64,000 bases of DNA from an uncultured Porphyromonadaceae bacterium (GCA_946414395.1 CAMKOE010000003.1:1-64000); one strand, 5' to 3'; counted from the stretch's first letter, positions 16,753-27,930 are shown. The notes: generated from the letters alone by a model not told the origin. Numbers and translations are program-made.

Positions 16753-19587
16753 ATGAACATGAAGAAAATCTTTTCACTCTTGTTACTGATGCTGATAGCA
16801 TTCAGTTTCAACGTGTTGACGGCTCAGGAGATGCCGCCCATCCCCGTGGACGATGCCGTGCGCATCGGTAAACTGGACTGCGGATTGACCTACTACATCC
16901 GCCACAACGACTATCCCGAGCACCGTGTGAACTTCTACATCGCCCAGCGCGTGGGCTCCATCCAGGAGGAGGAGAGCCAGCGCGGCCTGGCCCACTTCCT
17001 GGAGCACATGGCCTTTAACGGCAGTGAGCACTTCAACGGCGAGGGCAAGAGCATTATCGACTACACCCGTTCGCTGGGTGTGAACTTCGGTGGTGACTTG
17101 AATGCCTACACCAGCATTGCCGAGACCGTCTATAACATCAACGACGTGCCCAGCACCCGCCAGAGCGCTATCGACTCCTGTCTGCTCATCCTCAAGGACT
17201 GGAGCAACGGCCTGCTGCTCACCGACGAGGAGATCGACAAGGAGCGCGGCGTCATCCACGAGGAGTGGCGACTGGGCCAGAGTGCGCAGATGCGCATGCT
17301 GGAGCGCCAGTTGGAGACGCTGTTCCCCGACTCGAAGTTCGGCAAGCGTCTTCCCATCGGCCTGATGAGCGTGGTGGACCACTTCCCCTATCAGGTGCTG
17401 CGCGACTACTACCACAAGTGGTACCGCCCCGACAACCAGGCCCTGGTCATCGTGGGTGACGTGGATGTTGACCACATCGAGGCCCAGATCAAGGAGATGT
17501 ACAAGGGTTACACCCTCGATCCCAACGCTGCCCAGGTAACCCCCGAGGCCGTTCCCGACAATGAGCAGCCCATCATCGTCGTTGACAAGGACAAGGAGCA
17601 GCAATATAGCGAGGTGAGCGTGATGTTCAAGCACGAGGCAGCGACCCGCGAGGAGAAGCAGGACATCAGTTACCTCATGTTTGACTACATGAAGGACATG
17701 GTCGTGAGCATGTTTGACCAGCGCCTGAGCGACATTGCCCAGGAGCCCGAGTGCCCCTTCGACATGGCCTACAGTTATGATGGTCCCTACATCCTGGCCA
17801 ACACCATGGACGCCTTTACCATCGATGTCATGCCCAAGGAGGGCAAGGCCGAGGCCGCTACCCAGGCCGTGCTCGTCGAGGCCCAGCGCGCCGCCAAGTA
17901 TGGCTTCACCGAGAGCGAGTATGACCGCGCCCGCGACGAGTACCTGAGCCGCCTGGAGAAGCGCTACAACGAGCGTGACAAGGTCTCTAACGAGAACTAT
18001 GGCCGCCAGTACTGCAGCAATTACCTGGACGGTGAGCCCATCCCCTCGGTCGAGCAACTCTACCAGATGATGGCAATGGTCGCCCCGCAGGTACCCGTTG
18101 ACATCATCAACCAGATGCTGCTGCCCGAACTCATCAGCACCGACGGCAAGAACCTGGTGATTACCAACTTCAACCAGGAGAAGGAAGGCGCCGTCTATCC
18201 CACCGTCGAGGCACTGCAAGCCGCGCTTGACGCTGCCAACAACACCCCCATCGAGGCCTATGTGGACAACGCTATCACCGAGCCCCTGATGACCAAGATG
18301 CCCAAGAAGGGCAAGATTGTCAAGGAGAGCGAGAACGCTACCCTGGGCTACAAGGTGCTGGAACTGAGCAACGGCGCACGCGTCGTGCTCAAGAAGACCG
18401 ACTTCAAGCAGGACGAGATCCGCATGAGCGCCTTCCAGCGCGGCGGCCAGTCGCTCTATAGCGAGAAGGACTGGGCCAACCTGCAGATGCTCTCCTCGAT
18501 CAACTCGATCACCGGTCTGGGCAACTTCTCCAACTCTGACCTGCAGAAGGCCCTCGCAGGCAAGCAGACCAACGTCTATCTGAACATCGGCACACACACC
18601 GACGAACTGAGCGGCAACAGCACCGTCAAGGACCTGGAGACCATGTTCCAACTCATCTACCTCAAGTTCACCGCCATGAACAAGGATGAGAAGAAGTTCA
18701 ACCAGACCATGAGCCTGATGGAGACCCAACTCAAGAACAAGGACCTCATGCCCGAGAGCGCACTGAGCGACTCGCTGCAGTACATCATGACCAACTACAA
18801 CTGGCGCAACAAGCCCTTCAGCGTCGAGGATCTCAAGCAGGTGAACCTGGACCGCATCCTCGCCATTGCCAAGGAGCGCACGGCCAATGCCGCCAACTAT
18901 ACCTTCACCTTTGTGGGCGCTATCGACGAGGCCACCATCCGCCCGTTCATTGAGCAGTACATCGCCAGCCTGCCCGCCAAGAAGGGCAAGAAGAGCAACT
19001 GGGTCAACGATACCGACATGCCCAAGGGACAGAAGATCTGCCACTTCACCAAGAAGATGGAGTCTCCCAAGGAGTATGAGGTAGTCATCTGGCACAACAA
19101 CGACCTGCCCCGCACCCTCGAGAACGAGGTGAAGGTCGACATGCTGGGACAGGCGCTGAGCCGCGTCTATCTCCAGAAGATCCGTGAGGATGCCGGAGCG
19201 GCCTACTCCACCCAGGCCATGGGTCAGGCCGACATGGCCGGTGACAAGCCCATGACGATGGTGCTCGCCGTGTGCCCCGTCAATCCCGAGTTTGAGGAAC
19301 TGGCGCTGAACATCATCAACGACGAGATGAAGAATGCCTGCACCACCATCGATGCCACCGCCCTGAACGAGGCCATGGAGCAGATGCTAAAGGACTATGC
19401 CACCAACAGCAAGGAGAACTGGTTCTGGCTGAGCGCCATCCAGGACTACCTGATGCATGGTTATGACGGCGTGACTGGCTATGAGCAGATCGTCAAGGCA
19501 CAGACGCCCGCCACCATCGCCGAGTTTGCCCGCCAACTCTACGGCGCCGGCAACAAGATCGAGATCGTCATGGGTCCCGAGAAGTAA
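16753..19587 (+). CDS. M16 family zinc metallopeptidase (two-repeat, pitrilysin-like)
   Basis: HFLEHMAFNGSEHF (HxxEH), GVNFGGDLNAYTSIAETVYNI, second inactive-like half. Confidence 0.95.
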   Translation: MNMKKIFSLLLLMLIAFSFNVLTAQEMPPIPVDDAVRIGKLDCGLTYYIRHNDYPEHRVNFYIAQRVGSIQEEESQRGLAHFLEHMAFNGSEHFNGEGKSIIDYTRSLGVNFGGDLNAYTSIAETVYNINDVPSTRQSAIDSCLLILKDWSNGLLLTDEEIDKERGVIHEEWRLGQSAQMRMLERQLETLFPDSKFGKRLPIGLMSVVDHFPYQVLRDYYHKWYRPDNQALVIVGDVDVDHIEAQIKEMYKGYTLDPNAAQVTPEAVPDNEQPIIVVDKDKEQQYSEVSVMFKHEAATREEKQDISYLMFDYMKDMVVSMFDQRLSDIAQEPECPFDMAYSYDGPYILANTMDAFTIDVMPKEGKAEAATQAVLVEAQRAAKYGFTESEYDRARDEYLSRLEKRYNERDKVSNENYGRQYCSNYLDGEPIPSVEQLYQMMAMVAPQVPVDIINQMLLPELISTDGKNLVITNFNQEKEGAVYPTVEALQAALDAANNTPIEAYVDNAITEPLMTKMPKKGKIVKESENATLGYKVLELSNGARVVLKKTDFKQDEIRMSAFQRGGQSLYSEKDWANLQMLSSINSITGLGNFSNSDLQKALAGKQTNVYLNIGTHTDELSGNSTVKDLETMFQLIYLKFTAMNKDEKKFNQTMSLMETQLKNKDLMPESALSDSLQYIMTNYNWRNKPFSVEDLKQVNLDRILAIAKERTANAANYTFTFVGAIDEATIRPFIEQYIASLPAKKGKKSNWVNDTDMPKGQKICHFTKKMESPKEYEVVIWHNNDLPRTLENEVKVDMLGQALSRVYLQKIREDAGAAYSTQAMGQADMAGDKPMTMVLAVCPVNPEFEELALNIINDEMKNACTTIDATALNEAMEQMLKDYATNSKENWFWLSAIQDYLMHGYDGVTGYEQIVKAQTPATIAEFARQLYGAGNKIEIVMGPEK

Positions 19588-19615
19588 GCCGCGCACACTC
19601 CCCTAGATAATACTT

Positions 19616-19645
19616 GAGCCGGGAACCCCATCGGGCCCCCGGCTC
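19616..19645 (+). terminator. Hairpin after M16 peptidase
   Basis: GAGCCGGG ... CCCGGCTC. Confidence 0.6.
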
Positions 19646-19848
19646 ACTTTATTGCACCCTGCCGACAAAAGGCCCATAACGGGAACAGACGACAATCAGA
19701 CGTCTATTTTCCGCTAATAGGCCGCCAATAGAATGCCATTCCAGCGTTTTTTCAAAAAAAACCAAGAAAAATTATAAAAAATGTATTTACTTTGCATTTA
19801 TTTTTTAATAGGTTTTGGTTAATAATTATCAATGAGGATATTATCATT

Positions 19849-21021
19849 ATGAATAGGAACACTATCTGGAAATGGACGTGTCTAATCGCGGTATTATTTT
19901 TTGTGAGTTCTTGTGGCGCCGATATGCCCAAGGAAAAGCAGTCATCTTATGAAACGCTGACTGTAAAGAAATCAAATATCGAGGTGCCCGTGAAATTCAG
20001 CGCCAAGATGAAAGGCCAGGCCGATGTGACCATCATGCCGCAGGTGAGCGGTCAATTGATGAAGATTTATGTGACCGAGGGCCAGCAAGTACGCAAGGGC
20101 CAGACCCTCTTTGTCATCGACTCCCGCAATGCCCAGCATGAATTGGAATCGGCGAGAGCCAATCTACAAGCCGCCAATGCTAATCTCCAGGCCGCCATCT
20201 CCCAGGCCAACAGCGCCAAACTGGAGTATGAGAGCAACAAGAATCTGTACGATAAAAAGATTGTGAGCAGTTACATGCTGGAAAGTTCCTTGAACACCTA
20301 CAAGCAAGCACAGGCCACCGTCAGCCAGGCAAAGGCATCTGTCAGTCAGGCAAAGGCCGCTGTAAATTACGCCAAGGTGAACCTCGGTTTCTGCACGATC
20401 ACGTCGCCCGTGTCTGGCGTTATCGGCGAGATTTCGGTCTCTGCCGGCGATCAGGTGACACCGATGACTCAACTGACTATCGTCAGCGGCAACAGGCAGA
20501 TGGAGGCAGAATTCTCTGTTCCTGAGTCCATTATCGAGGAGATGGCTTCATCGGGTGTGTCTCAAAGTGAAAAGGCTAAACTGATTGCCCAAATACCTGA
20601 TGTGACTTTTATCATGAAGAATGGCACCGAGTATCAGCACAAGGGCCGCGTGTCCACCTTGACCGGTATGGTCAATGCCACCACGGGCTCCCTGGCTTGT
20701 AAAGCCACTTTCCCCAACCCCGAGGGGCATCTGTTCTCGGGCATCCAGGGTACAGTGGTCTTGCCCTATAGCGTCCAGGACGTGATGGTGATTCCCCAAG
20801 TAGCAGTGGTGCGCCTGCAAGACAAGTCACTGGTATATAAAGTGAAGGCCGACAGCACCGTGACAGCCGTTACCGTCACGACAACCGATACCGGCAATGG
20901 CAAGGATGTCATCGTGACCGAGGGCCTGCATGTTGGAGACCGCATCGTGACCGTCGGGGCCAACAACGTCCAGGAAGGCCAGCGCGTCCTGTTCCCCACT
21001 GAACCTAAAAAAGAGAAATAA
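19849..21021 (+). CDS. RND efflux periplasmic adaptor (membrane fusion protein)
   Basis: Lipobox SSCGA; VSGQLMKIYVTEGQQVRKGQTLFVID; GFCTITSPVSGVIG; upstream of RND pump. Confidence 0.92.
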   Translation: MNRNTIWKWTCLIAVLFFVSSCGADMPKEKQSSYETLTVKKSNIEVPVKFSAKMKGQADVTIMPQVSGQLMKIYVTEGQQVRKGQTLFVIDSRNAQHELESARANLQAANANLQAAISQANSAKLEYESNKNLYDKKIVSSYMLESSLNTYKQAQATVSQAKASVSQAKAAVNYAKVNLGFCTITSPVSGVIGEISVSAGDQVTPMTQLTIVSGNRQMEAEFSVPESIIEEMASSGVSQSEKAKLIAQIPDVTFIMKNGTEYQHKGRVSTLTGMVNATTGSLACKATFPNPEGHLFSGIQGTVVLPYSVQDVMVIPQVAVVRLQDKSLVYKVKADSTVTAVTVTTTDTGNGKDVIVTEGLHVGDRIVTVGANNVQEGQRVLFPTEPKKEK

Positions 21022-21026
21022 GGATT

Positions 21027-24000
21027 ATGAAGAACAATATCTTCATCAACCGTTATGTGATGGCATGTGCGATATCGATTGTCATCACCCTCGTGGGCGC
21101 CATCTGCATAGCCACACTGCCCATCGAACAGTACCCCAACATTGCACCCCCGACCGTGCAGGTCACCACTTCATACACTGGTGCTGACGCCAACACGATC
21201 ATGAAGTCGGTGATCCAACCCCTCGAAGAAAACATCAACGGTGTGCCGGGCATGACCTATATCACCAGTTCGGCATCATCATCGGGTGATGTGACAATTC
21301 AAGTCTATTTCAAACAGGGTACCGACCCAGACCTGGCTGCCGTGAACGTCCAGAACCGTGTGAGCCGCGCAACCGCCCTGCTGCCCGCTGAGGTAGCACA
21401 GGTGGGTGTGCAGGTGATGAAACAGCAGAATAACATCCTGCACATCGGTTCATTGAAGAGTGTTGACGGCAAGTATGATGCTGACTTCATCGCCAACTAC
21501 ATCGATATCAACGTGCGCCCCCGATTGATGCGCATCACCGGCGTGGGCGACGTGATGTCGCTGGGTAACACCTATGCCCTGCGCATCTGGCTCAAGCCCG
21601 ACGTAATGGCGCAGTACGGATTGGAGCCTAACGACGTGTTTGCCGCCATCGGTGGCCAGAGTTTTGTTGCCGCCACGGGTTCGCTGGGCGAGCAGTCCGA
21701 GAACGCCTACCAGTACTCAATGGAGTACAAGGGCACATTGAAGACCGTCGAGGAGTTCAACGGGATTGTGTTGCGCTCCAGCGAGGGCGGTCACCTGCTG
21801 CACCTGAGTGATGTGGCCGATGTCGAGATTGGTGCCGTGAGTTACAATTTCACATCTAGCATTGACGGCCAGCCAGGCACCATCTACATGGTGTTCCAGG
21901 CGCCGGGTGCCAATGCCACCGAGGTAAATGCCCGCATCAATCAACTCTACGAGGAATTGAAGCCGACGATGCCGGCCGGCCTGGAATTTGAGATTCTGGA
22001 AACCAGCGACGACTTCCTCTTTGCCGCAATCCACAATGTGGTGGAAACGCTCGTCATTGCCATCATCCTGGTCATCCTCGTGGTCTATTTCTTCTTGCAG
22101 AACTTCAAGGCGACGGTTATTCCCTCGTTGTCGATCATCGTGTCATTGCTGGGAACGTTTGCCATTGTAAAACTCGCAGGTTTCTCTCTCAATATCCTCA
22201 CGCTATTCGCTCTGGTGCTGGCTATCGGTACTGTGGTGGATGATGCCATCGTGGTCGTCGAGGCGGTCATGGCCAAAATGGAGGGAGGCATCACCGATGC
22301 CCGCCGCGCCACCCGCGAGGCCATGAGCGACGTGTCCGTTGCCGTGATCTCGTGTACCCTGGTGTTTATGGCGGTGTTCATCCCCGTGGCCTTCATGCCA
22401 GGCACATCAGGTTCGTTCTTCACCCAGTTTGGCGTCACGCTGGCATCGTCTGTGGGCCTGTCATGCGTGTCGGCCTTGACGCTGTGTCCTGCCTTGTGCG
22501 CCATTATGATGCGCTACTCCAAGGACAACAAGGAGAAGAAAAACCTGAACTACTACGTCACCATGGCCTATAACGCCAGTTATAACGCCATCCTCAAGAA
22601 GTACAAGAAGAGCGTGGGCGGCTTCATCAAGCGCCCCAAACTGGCTTGGGCGCTGCTTGCCGTCGCTGCCGTGCTGCTTGTCATCTTCATGCGTGGCCTG
22701 CCGTCGGGCCTTGTGCCCGAAGAGGACCAGGGCGTCTTCTTTGCCGAGGTGCGTGCCCCCGAGGGCTGCACCCTGCACGAGACCCAAGAGATTGTCAAGA
22801 AGGTGGAAGAGAAGGTGAAGAAGATTCCCGAACTCGAGAGTTATGCCGTGGTCAGTGGCTACGGCATGATGGCCGGACGCACCAGCAGTTGCTATGCCAC
22901 GTTCATCATCCGCCTGAAGAACTGGGGAGACCGCCCAGGCATTAACCACAACATCATGCTGGTCTATGGGCGCTTCGCCATGGACTGCAGCGATATCAAG
23001 AATGCGATTGTCATCCCCTTCCAGATGCCTCAGGTACCAGGCTACGGCTCTAACAGCGGTGTGAATCTGGTGCTGCAAGACATTCAGGACCGCCCGATGT
23101 CGGAATTTAATGCCGACGCCACCAGGTTCCTTGCCAAACTCAATGAGCGGCCTGAAATCATGATGGCCATGTCGGCCTACTCCGAGCGCTTCCCCAAGTA
23201 TGAAGTCAATATTGATGCGACACAGTGCGACCGCGCCGGTGTGACACCCGCCACTGTGCTTAACACACTGGGAGCCTACTGCGGCGGAGCCTATGTGGGC
23301 AATTTCAACCAGTTTGGTAAGGTGTACCGCATCATGGCCAACGCGGCACCCGAGTACCGCCTCGACCCCTCGTCGCTCAACAACATCTTTGTGCGCGTTC
23401 AGGGAGGCAAGATGGCGCCAATATCCGAGTTTGTCACCTTGACCGAGGTCGTGGGTTCGGCATCGGTCGAGCACTTCAACCTGTTCCAGAGCATCACCTG
23501 TGGCGTGATGCCCGCCAGTGGATTCTCGGAGGGTGACGCCCACAAGGCCATTGCCGAGGTCTTCAAGAATGAGATGCCCAGCGGATACACCTATGAGTAC
23601 GGCGGCATGTCCCGTGAGGTGGAGGAGACCTCTGGCTCTAATGCCACGGCCCTGATCTATGTCATCTGCGTCATTCTCATCTTCCTCATCCTGGCTTCAC
23701 TGTACAACTCGTGGTTTACTCCGTGGGCTGTCCTGTTCAGCGTGCCTTTCGGCTTGATGGGATCGTTTGGTGCCATTTGGCTGGTATCGCGATTCCAACT
23801 GCCTGGCATGGAGAACAACATCTACTTGCAGACGGGTGTCATCATGCTCATCGGTCTGCTGGCCAAGACGGCCATCCTGATTACCGAGTATGCCTCGGAG
23901 CGACGTGCTCAGGGTCTGAGCATCCGTGATGCGGCATTTGCCGCCTGTGAGGAGCGTCTGCGCCCCGTCTTGATGACCGTCGTCTCGATGATTGCGGGTA

Positions 24001-24197
24001 TGATTCCGCTCATCATAGCCGGTGGCGCCGGTGCCAACGGTAACCGCGTGCTCGCTCTGGGCGTTACCGCTGGTATGGCAGTGGGCACGCTCGCACTGCT
24101 CTATGTGGTACCTGTGTTCTTCATATTCTTCCAGCGGTTACATGAGAAGTATCAAGGCGGGAAAATTGAGGAGTTAGAAGTGAAAAATGAGGAATGA
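21027..24197 (+). CDS. RND (HAE-1) efflux transporter permease
   Basis: IEQYPNIAPPTVQVTTSYTGA, GTVVDDAIVVVEAV, PFGLMGSFGAI, GLLAKTAILI. Confidence 0.96.
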   Translation: MKNNIFINRYVMACAISIVITLVGAICIATLPIEQYPNIAPPTVQVTTSYTGADANTIMKSVIQPLEENINGVPGMTYITSSASSSGDVTIQVYFKQGTDPDLAAVNVQNRVSRATALLPAEVAQVGVQVMKQQNNILHIGSLKSVDGKYDADFIANYIDINVRPRLMRITGVGDVMSLGNTYALRIWLKPDVMAQYGLEPNDVFAAIGGQSFVAATGSLGEQSENAYQYSMEYKGTLKTVEEFNGIVLRSSEGGHLLHLSDVADVEIGAVSYNFTSSIDGQPGTIYMVFQAPGANATEVNARINQLYEELKPTMPAGLEFEILETSDDFLFAAIHNVVETLVIAIILVILVVYFFLQNFKATVIPSLSIIVSLLGTFAIVKLAGFSLNILTLFALVLAIGTVVDDAIVVVEAVMAKMEGGITDARRATREAMSDVSVAVISCTLVFMAVFIPVAFMPGTSGSFFTQFGVTLASSVGLSCVSALTLCPALCAIMMRYSKDNKEKKNLNYYVTMAYNASYNAILKKYKKSVGGFIKRPKLAWALLAVAAVLLVIFMRGLPSGLVPEEDQGVFFAEVRAPEGCTLHETQEIVKKVEEKVKKIPELESYAVVSGYGMMAGRTSSCYATFIIRLKNWGDRPGINHNIMLVYGRFAMDCSDIKNAIVIPFQMPQVPGYGSNSGVNLVLQDIQDRPMSEFNADATRFLAKLNERPEIMMAMSAYSERFPKYEVNIDATQCDRAGVTPATVLNTLGAYCGGAYVGNFNQFGKVYRIMANAAPEYRLDPSSLNNIFVRVQGGKMAPISEFVTLTEVVGSASVEHFNLFQSITCGVMPASGFSEGDAHKAIAEVFKNEMPSGYTYEYGGMSREVEETSGSNATALIYVICVILIFLILASLYNSWFTPWAVLFSVPFGLMGSFGAIWLVSRFQLPGMENNIYLQTGVIMLIGLLAKTAILITEYASERRAQGLSIRDAAFAACEERLRPVLMTVVSMIAGMIPLIIAGGAGANGNRVLALGVTAGMAVGTLALLYVVPVFFIFFQRLHEKYQGGKIEELEVKNEE

Positions 24198-24225
24198 TTA
24201 TATATAAGAATATGAGAATTGGAAT

Positions 24226-25614
24226 ATGAAGAAATCATTCAATAATATCATCATCTTGTGTGTTGCGGCCTTATCACTCGCGGGCTGCAACACCCTCAAG
24301 AGTTTGCACAGTGAGTATAAGTCCCAAGCGACAGTGCCTGCCGACGTGTTCGGTGAGAATGTCACCTTGACGGGAGACAGCACCTCGATGGCTCAGTTGT
24401 CCTGGCGCGAATTTTTCACCGACCCGCTACTGCAACGGCTCATCGACACGGCCCTGATACGCAACACCGACATCAACTCGGCGCGTATCGCAATTCAGCA
24501 GTCCGAAGCATCGCTCGCCGCTGCCAAGCAAGCCTTTTTCCCGTCGGTGTTTTTCTCACCCTCTGGCGCCATCTCGTCATACGGTGGCAGCGCGGCGGCC
24601 AAGACTTACAACCTGCCGCTGCAGGTCAACTGGGATATTGACGCCTTCGGCTCAATCAAGAGCAACAAGCGCAAGTCCGAGGTAATGCTCTTGCAAGCCA
24701 AGACTGCCGAACAGGCAGTCAAGGCCAACATCATATCGGCTGTAGCACAACAGTACTGCACATTGCTGCTTCTCGATCAGCAACTGGAAATCCTCATGGC
24801 CACCGACAGCCTGTGGAACATCTCGCTCGAGACCCAGAAGACACTGTGGGAGAACGGCAAGTCTTACTCCACGGCTGTTAACCAGATGGAGGCGTCATAC
24901 CTGAACGTGAAAACGTCGATCGTGGACACGCGGCGCAATATCCGTCAAGTAGAGAACGCCATCTGCAGCCTGCTGGCAATCACGCCGCAACACATCGAAC
25001 GCAGCCACCTGGGCACCTACACCTTGCCGCAACAGTTCAAAACGGGCGTGCCGGCCATGCTGCTGCAATACCGCCCCGACATCAAGTTGGCCGACTATGC
25101 CATGGCCACTGCCTACTACGACACCCAAGCCGCCCGAGCAGCATTCTATCCCTCTATCAGTCTGCAAGGACTAGCCGGATGGACCAATGACGCTGGCGGC
25201 GCAATTGTCAACCCCGGGAAGATTCTGCTCAATGCCATGGCATCGCTCACCCAGCCCATCTATGCTCAGGGCAAGTTGAAGGCTAACCTGAAGATCAACC
25301 AATTGGCACAAGAGGACATGATGAACAAGTATGTGCAGACGGTCATCGATGCGGGCAATGAGGTGAATGAAGCACTGGCCGACTGCCAAGCCGCTATCGA
25401 GAAGCATGACTACTATCATCGCCAAGTGCAGGTATTGAAAGATGCCTACCGGGGAACACATGAACTCATGGACAACGGCAAGGCAATCTACCTGGAGGTG
25501 CTCACTGCCCAGGAAACCCTCCTGAATGCGCAACTCAACGAGGCCATCAACATGTACAATGGTGCCCAAGGCATTATCGCACTCTACATCGCCCTGGGTG
25601 GCGCCACGCGTTAA
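24226..25614 (+). CDS. TolC-family outer membrane efflux lipoprotein (NodT-like)
   Basis: Lipobox LAGCNT; coiled-coil; WRxFFTDPLLQRLIDTAL; VPAMLLQYRPDIKLAD. Confidence 0.93.
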   Translation: MKKSFNNIIILCVAALSLAGCNTLKSLHSEYKSQATVPADVFGENVTLTGDSTSMAQLSWREFFTDPLLQRLIDTALIRNTDINSARIAIQQSEASLAAAKQAFFPSVFFSPSGAISSYGGSAAAKTYNLPLQVNWDIDAFGSIKSNKRKSEVMLLQAKTAEQAVKANIISAVAQQYCTLLLLDQQLEILMATDSLWNISLETQKTLWENGKSYSTAVNQMEASYLNVKTSIVDTRRNIRQVENAICSLLAITPQHIERSHLGTYTLPQQFKTGVPAMLLQYRPDIKLADYAMATAYYDTQAARAAFYPSISLQGLAGWTNDAGGAIVNPGKILLNAMASLTQPIYAQGKLKANLKINQLAQEDMMNKYVQTVIDAGNEVNEALADCQAAIEKHDYYHRQVQVLKDAYRGTHELMDNGKAIYLEVLTAQETLLNAQLNEAINMYNGAQGIIALYIALGGATR

Positions 25615-25659
25615 ATATTCAAGTTTCAATATAGACCACACTAATAAACCAACAAATAT

Positions 25660-26880
25660 ATGAGACGAAACATTACCGTTATTGTTTGGGCCCTCATGGC
25701 TGCGGCAATGATCAGCAGTTGTGACGACCCTGAAACCGCCTTCAACGAGGAGACGCTCAACATCCCGTTCCTCTTCTCTGAGGGTTATCAGGACACAATC
25801 CAGCACCCCTACGACCTCAGCACACCGTTATCCGATTGGCTATCAATGATTAAGGATAACACCAAGGTGTGCAAACTCAGCATTCCTGGCACGCATGACT
25901 CGATGACCGGAATGGGATTCTACCAGCCCTGGCTGAAGAGCGTCTCAAACATGACCGCAATCAGCCAACTGTGCACCTTTGACGAGCAGATGAACAACGG
26001 CATCCGGTTCTTTGACCTGCGCCCTGTGGTGTCGATCGACACGCTCGCCACCACCCCCGCCGAGCGCCAAGTCCTAAGACTCGCACACGGATTTACCGAG
26101 ATCAATGTGAAGTTTGAGGAGTCGCTCGACTGGATGAAGGAATTCCTTGTCAAGCACCCCACAGAGTTCTTTATCATCAAGATCCAGGCCGATAACGGTA
26201 TGGAAAGCCAGCACAACTGGACGGTACTCCTGCATCAACTCCTGGACAAGCCCAAGTATGACGGCCTCTTTGTCAACAATTGGCGGCCCGACATCACCGT
26301 GGGTGAAATGCGCGGAAAGGTGCTGATCCTCAGCCGGTACAACCTTGTCCCGCTCAACGCGGCATTCCACTACCCCATCGCCTACTGCGACTGGCCCGAC
26401 GAGGACCCCGATGTCAACGAGGAAATCGACCCGGTGGCTCAACGCTCTTGCGCCATCTATAATATGGAAGACACCACTATCAAGGCCAGGCTCTACAAGC
26501 AGGACTACTACAAGACGACCTCCGAGAAGCGCATGGAGACCAAGAAGCAAACTGTCATCAACATGATGCACAGTGCGCGCGAGGCAACGGCAAGCGACCA
26601 GAACATCTGGATCGTGAACCACTGCTCGGCCTACACCGAGGTGTCGCCCCGCGGCTACGTCACCAATGCAACCAACGTTCATCCGCTGGTGATTGACGAC
26701 CTGCTGGCCAACGAGGGCACCGTCGGTATCATGCCGATGGACATGGCCTGCCATGACTATGTTCACGCCATCGTCAACGGCGGCACCCCCTACACGAGCG
26801 ACTACCTCTACGGTTTCCGCCCCCTCACCCAGTCGCTCACCAACCTCCTCGTTAAATCAAATAAAAAATTCTTCAAATAG
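25660..26880 (+). CDS. Phosphatidylinositol-specific phospholipase C-like lipoprotein
   Basis: Lipobox ISSCDD; KLSIPGTHDSMTG, QMNNGIRFFDLRPV, RGKVLILSRYN. Confidence 0.85.
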   Translation: MRRNITVIVWALMAAAMISSCDDPETAFNEETLNIPFLFSEGYQDTIQHPYDLSTPLSDWLSMIKDNTKVCKLSIPGTHDSMTGMGFYQPWLKSVSNMTAISQLCTFDEQMNNGIRFFDLRPVVSIDTLATTPAERQVLRLAHGFTEINVKFEESLDWMKEFLVKHPTEFFIIKIQADNGMESQHNWTVLLHQLLDKPKYDGLFVNNWRPDITVGEMRGKVLILSRYNLVPLNAAFHYPIAYCDWPDEDPDVNEEIDPVAQRSCAIYNMEDTTIKARLYKQDYYKTTSEKRMETKKQTVINMMHSAREATASDQNIWIVNHCSAYTEVSPRGYVTNATNVHPLVIDDLLANEGTVGIMPMDMACHDYVHAIVNGGTPYTSDYLYGFRPLTQSLTNLLVKSNKKFFK

Positions 26881-26891
26881 GACTCCCTCTC

Positions 26892-27740
26892 ATGAAAATC
26901 AAGATATTCACCCTCGCGATTCTCGCTGCCCTCCTTGGCGCGATGAACGCCTCCGCTCAAAGCGAAACCGATATAGACAATAAACTTTACTCCCCCGACG
27001 GATTGTTCAACCATCTGTCCATCGGCATCCACACCGGGCTCGCGGGCTCGGGCATCGATGTCACCATGCCCGTGCACCGGCTCGTTACCGTGCGCACCGG
27101 TTACTCGGGAGTCCACTTTGGTGAAATCAAGTTCAAAGCCATCAACACGGCCGAGGACTATGCAGGTTATGCACTGGTCGAGGACGACGCCGTGCGCAGG
27201 GCTCAGATGGCCGACAAGATTGAACTCGCCGCCAAGCCCAACTTCTGGAACGTGTTCCTGCTCGCCGAGGTGCATCCCTTCACCAACGACAGTTTCCACT
27301 TCACTGCCGGTTTCTACGTTGGTAGTAAGAACTTCATTCACTTCCGCAACACCAACGAGGGAGCCCTCGATTTCCTCTACGATGCCAACAACAAGATTTC
27401 AGACTACAACAACGCCTTCGACACCCGGTTCAGCCCTATCGGTCTCAAGTTCGGCGACTACGTCTTTACCGCCGATGAGCATGGTAACATCGACGTGAGA
27501 ATGAAGACCAACGTTTTTAAGCCCTATCTGGGAGTCGGTGTGGGCAAGCACATCGCCCAGAAGCACCGCCTCAGTTTCGCCCTCGACCTGGGACTCATCT
27601 TCTGGGGTGCCCCAAAGTTTGTGCTCAACAACGGCAAGGAAATCAAGTCGTCCGGCAAAGAGGCAGGCGTCACCCAAGTCTTGTCGTGGCTCAATGCCTG
27701 GCCCAACCTGCAGGTGAAAGTCGCCTACAAGATATTCTAA
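26892..27740 (+). CDS. Hypothetical outer-membrane beta-barrel-like protein
   Basis: Signal peptide; alternating pattern; C-terminal LQVKVAYKIF. Confidence 0.6.
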   Translation: MKIKIFTLAILAALLGAMNASAQSETDIDNKLYSPDGLFNHLSIGIHTGLAGSGIDVTMPVHRLVTVRTGYSGVHFGEIKFKAINTAEDYAGYALVEDDAVRRAQMADKIELAAKPNFWNVFLLAEVHPFTNDSFHFTAGFYVGSKNFIHFRNTNEGALDFLYDANNKISDYNNAFDTRFSPIGLKFGDYVFTADEHGNIDVRMKTNVFKPYLGVGVGKHIAQKHRLSFALDLGLIFWGAPKFVLNNGKEIKSSGKEAGVTQVLSWLNAWPNLQVKVAYKIF

Positions 27741-27761
27741 ATCCTCTGTCCACAAGGATAT

Positions 27762-27930
27762 AGACGCATATTCATCAGCGCCACCAGCATGAAATAAGGC
27801 GGAATGCTCAATCGAGTATTTCGCCTTACTGGTACTGTAAGCCCTGTCCTCCAACGGCTGCCGCATGACCTCCAAAACGGAGCGATTGAACTCGGGCAGT
27901 TCATCCAAGTGGAAAGACTTGCCCCATTGC
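27762..27930 (-). pseudogene. Degraded comM/yifB fragment 1
   Basis: [27 protein letters not shown]... matches comM at 31.8-32.0 kb, decayed afterwards. Confidence 0.8.

Noticed and set aside
16783-19095. 770-aa minus-strand ORF opposite the M16 peptidase gene
   Set aside because: Shadow ORF: GC-rich codon bias removes antisense stops; composition is Leu/Val/Gly/His-rich without recognisable motifs and the plus-strand gene is certain.
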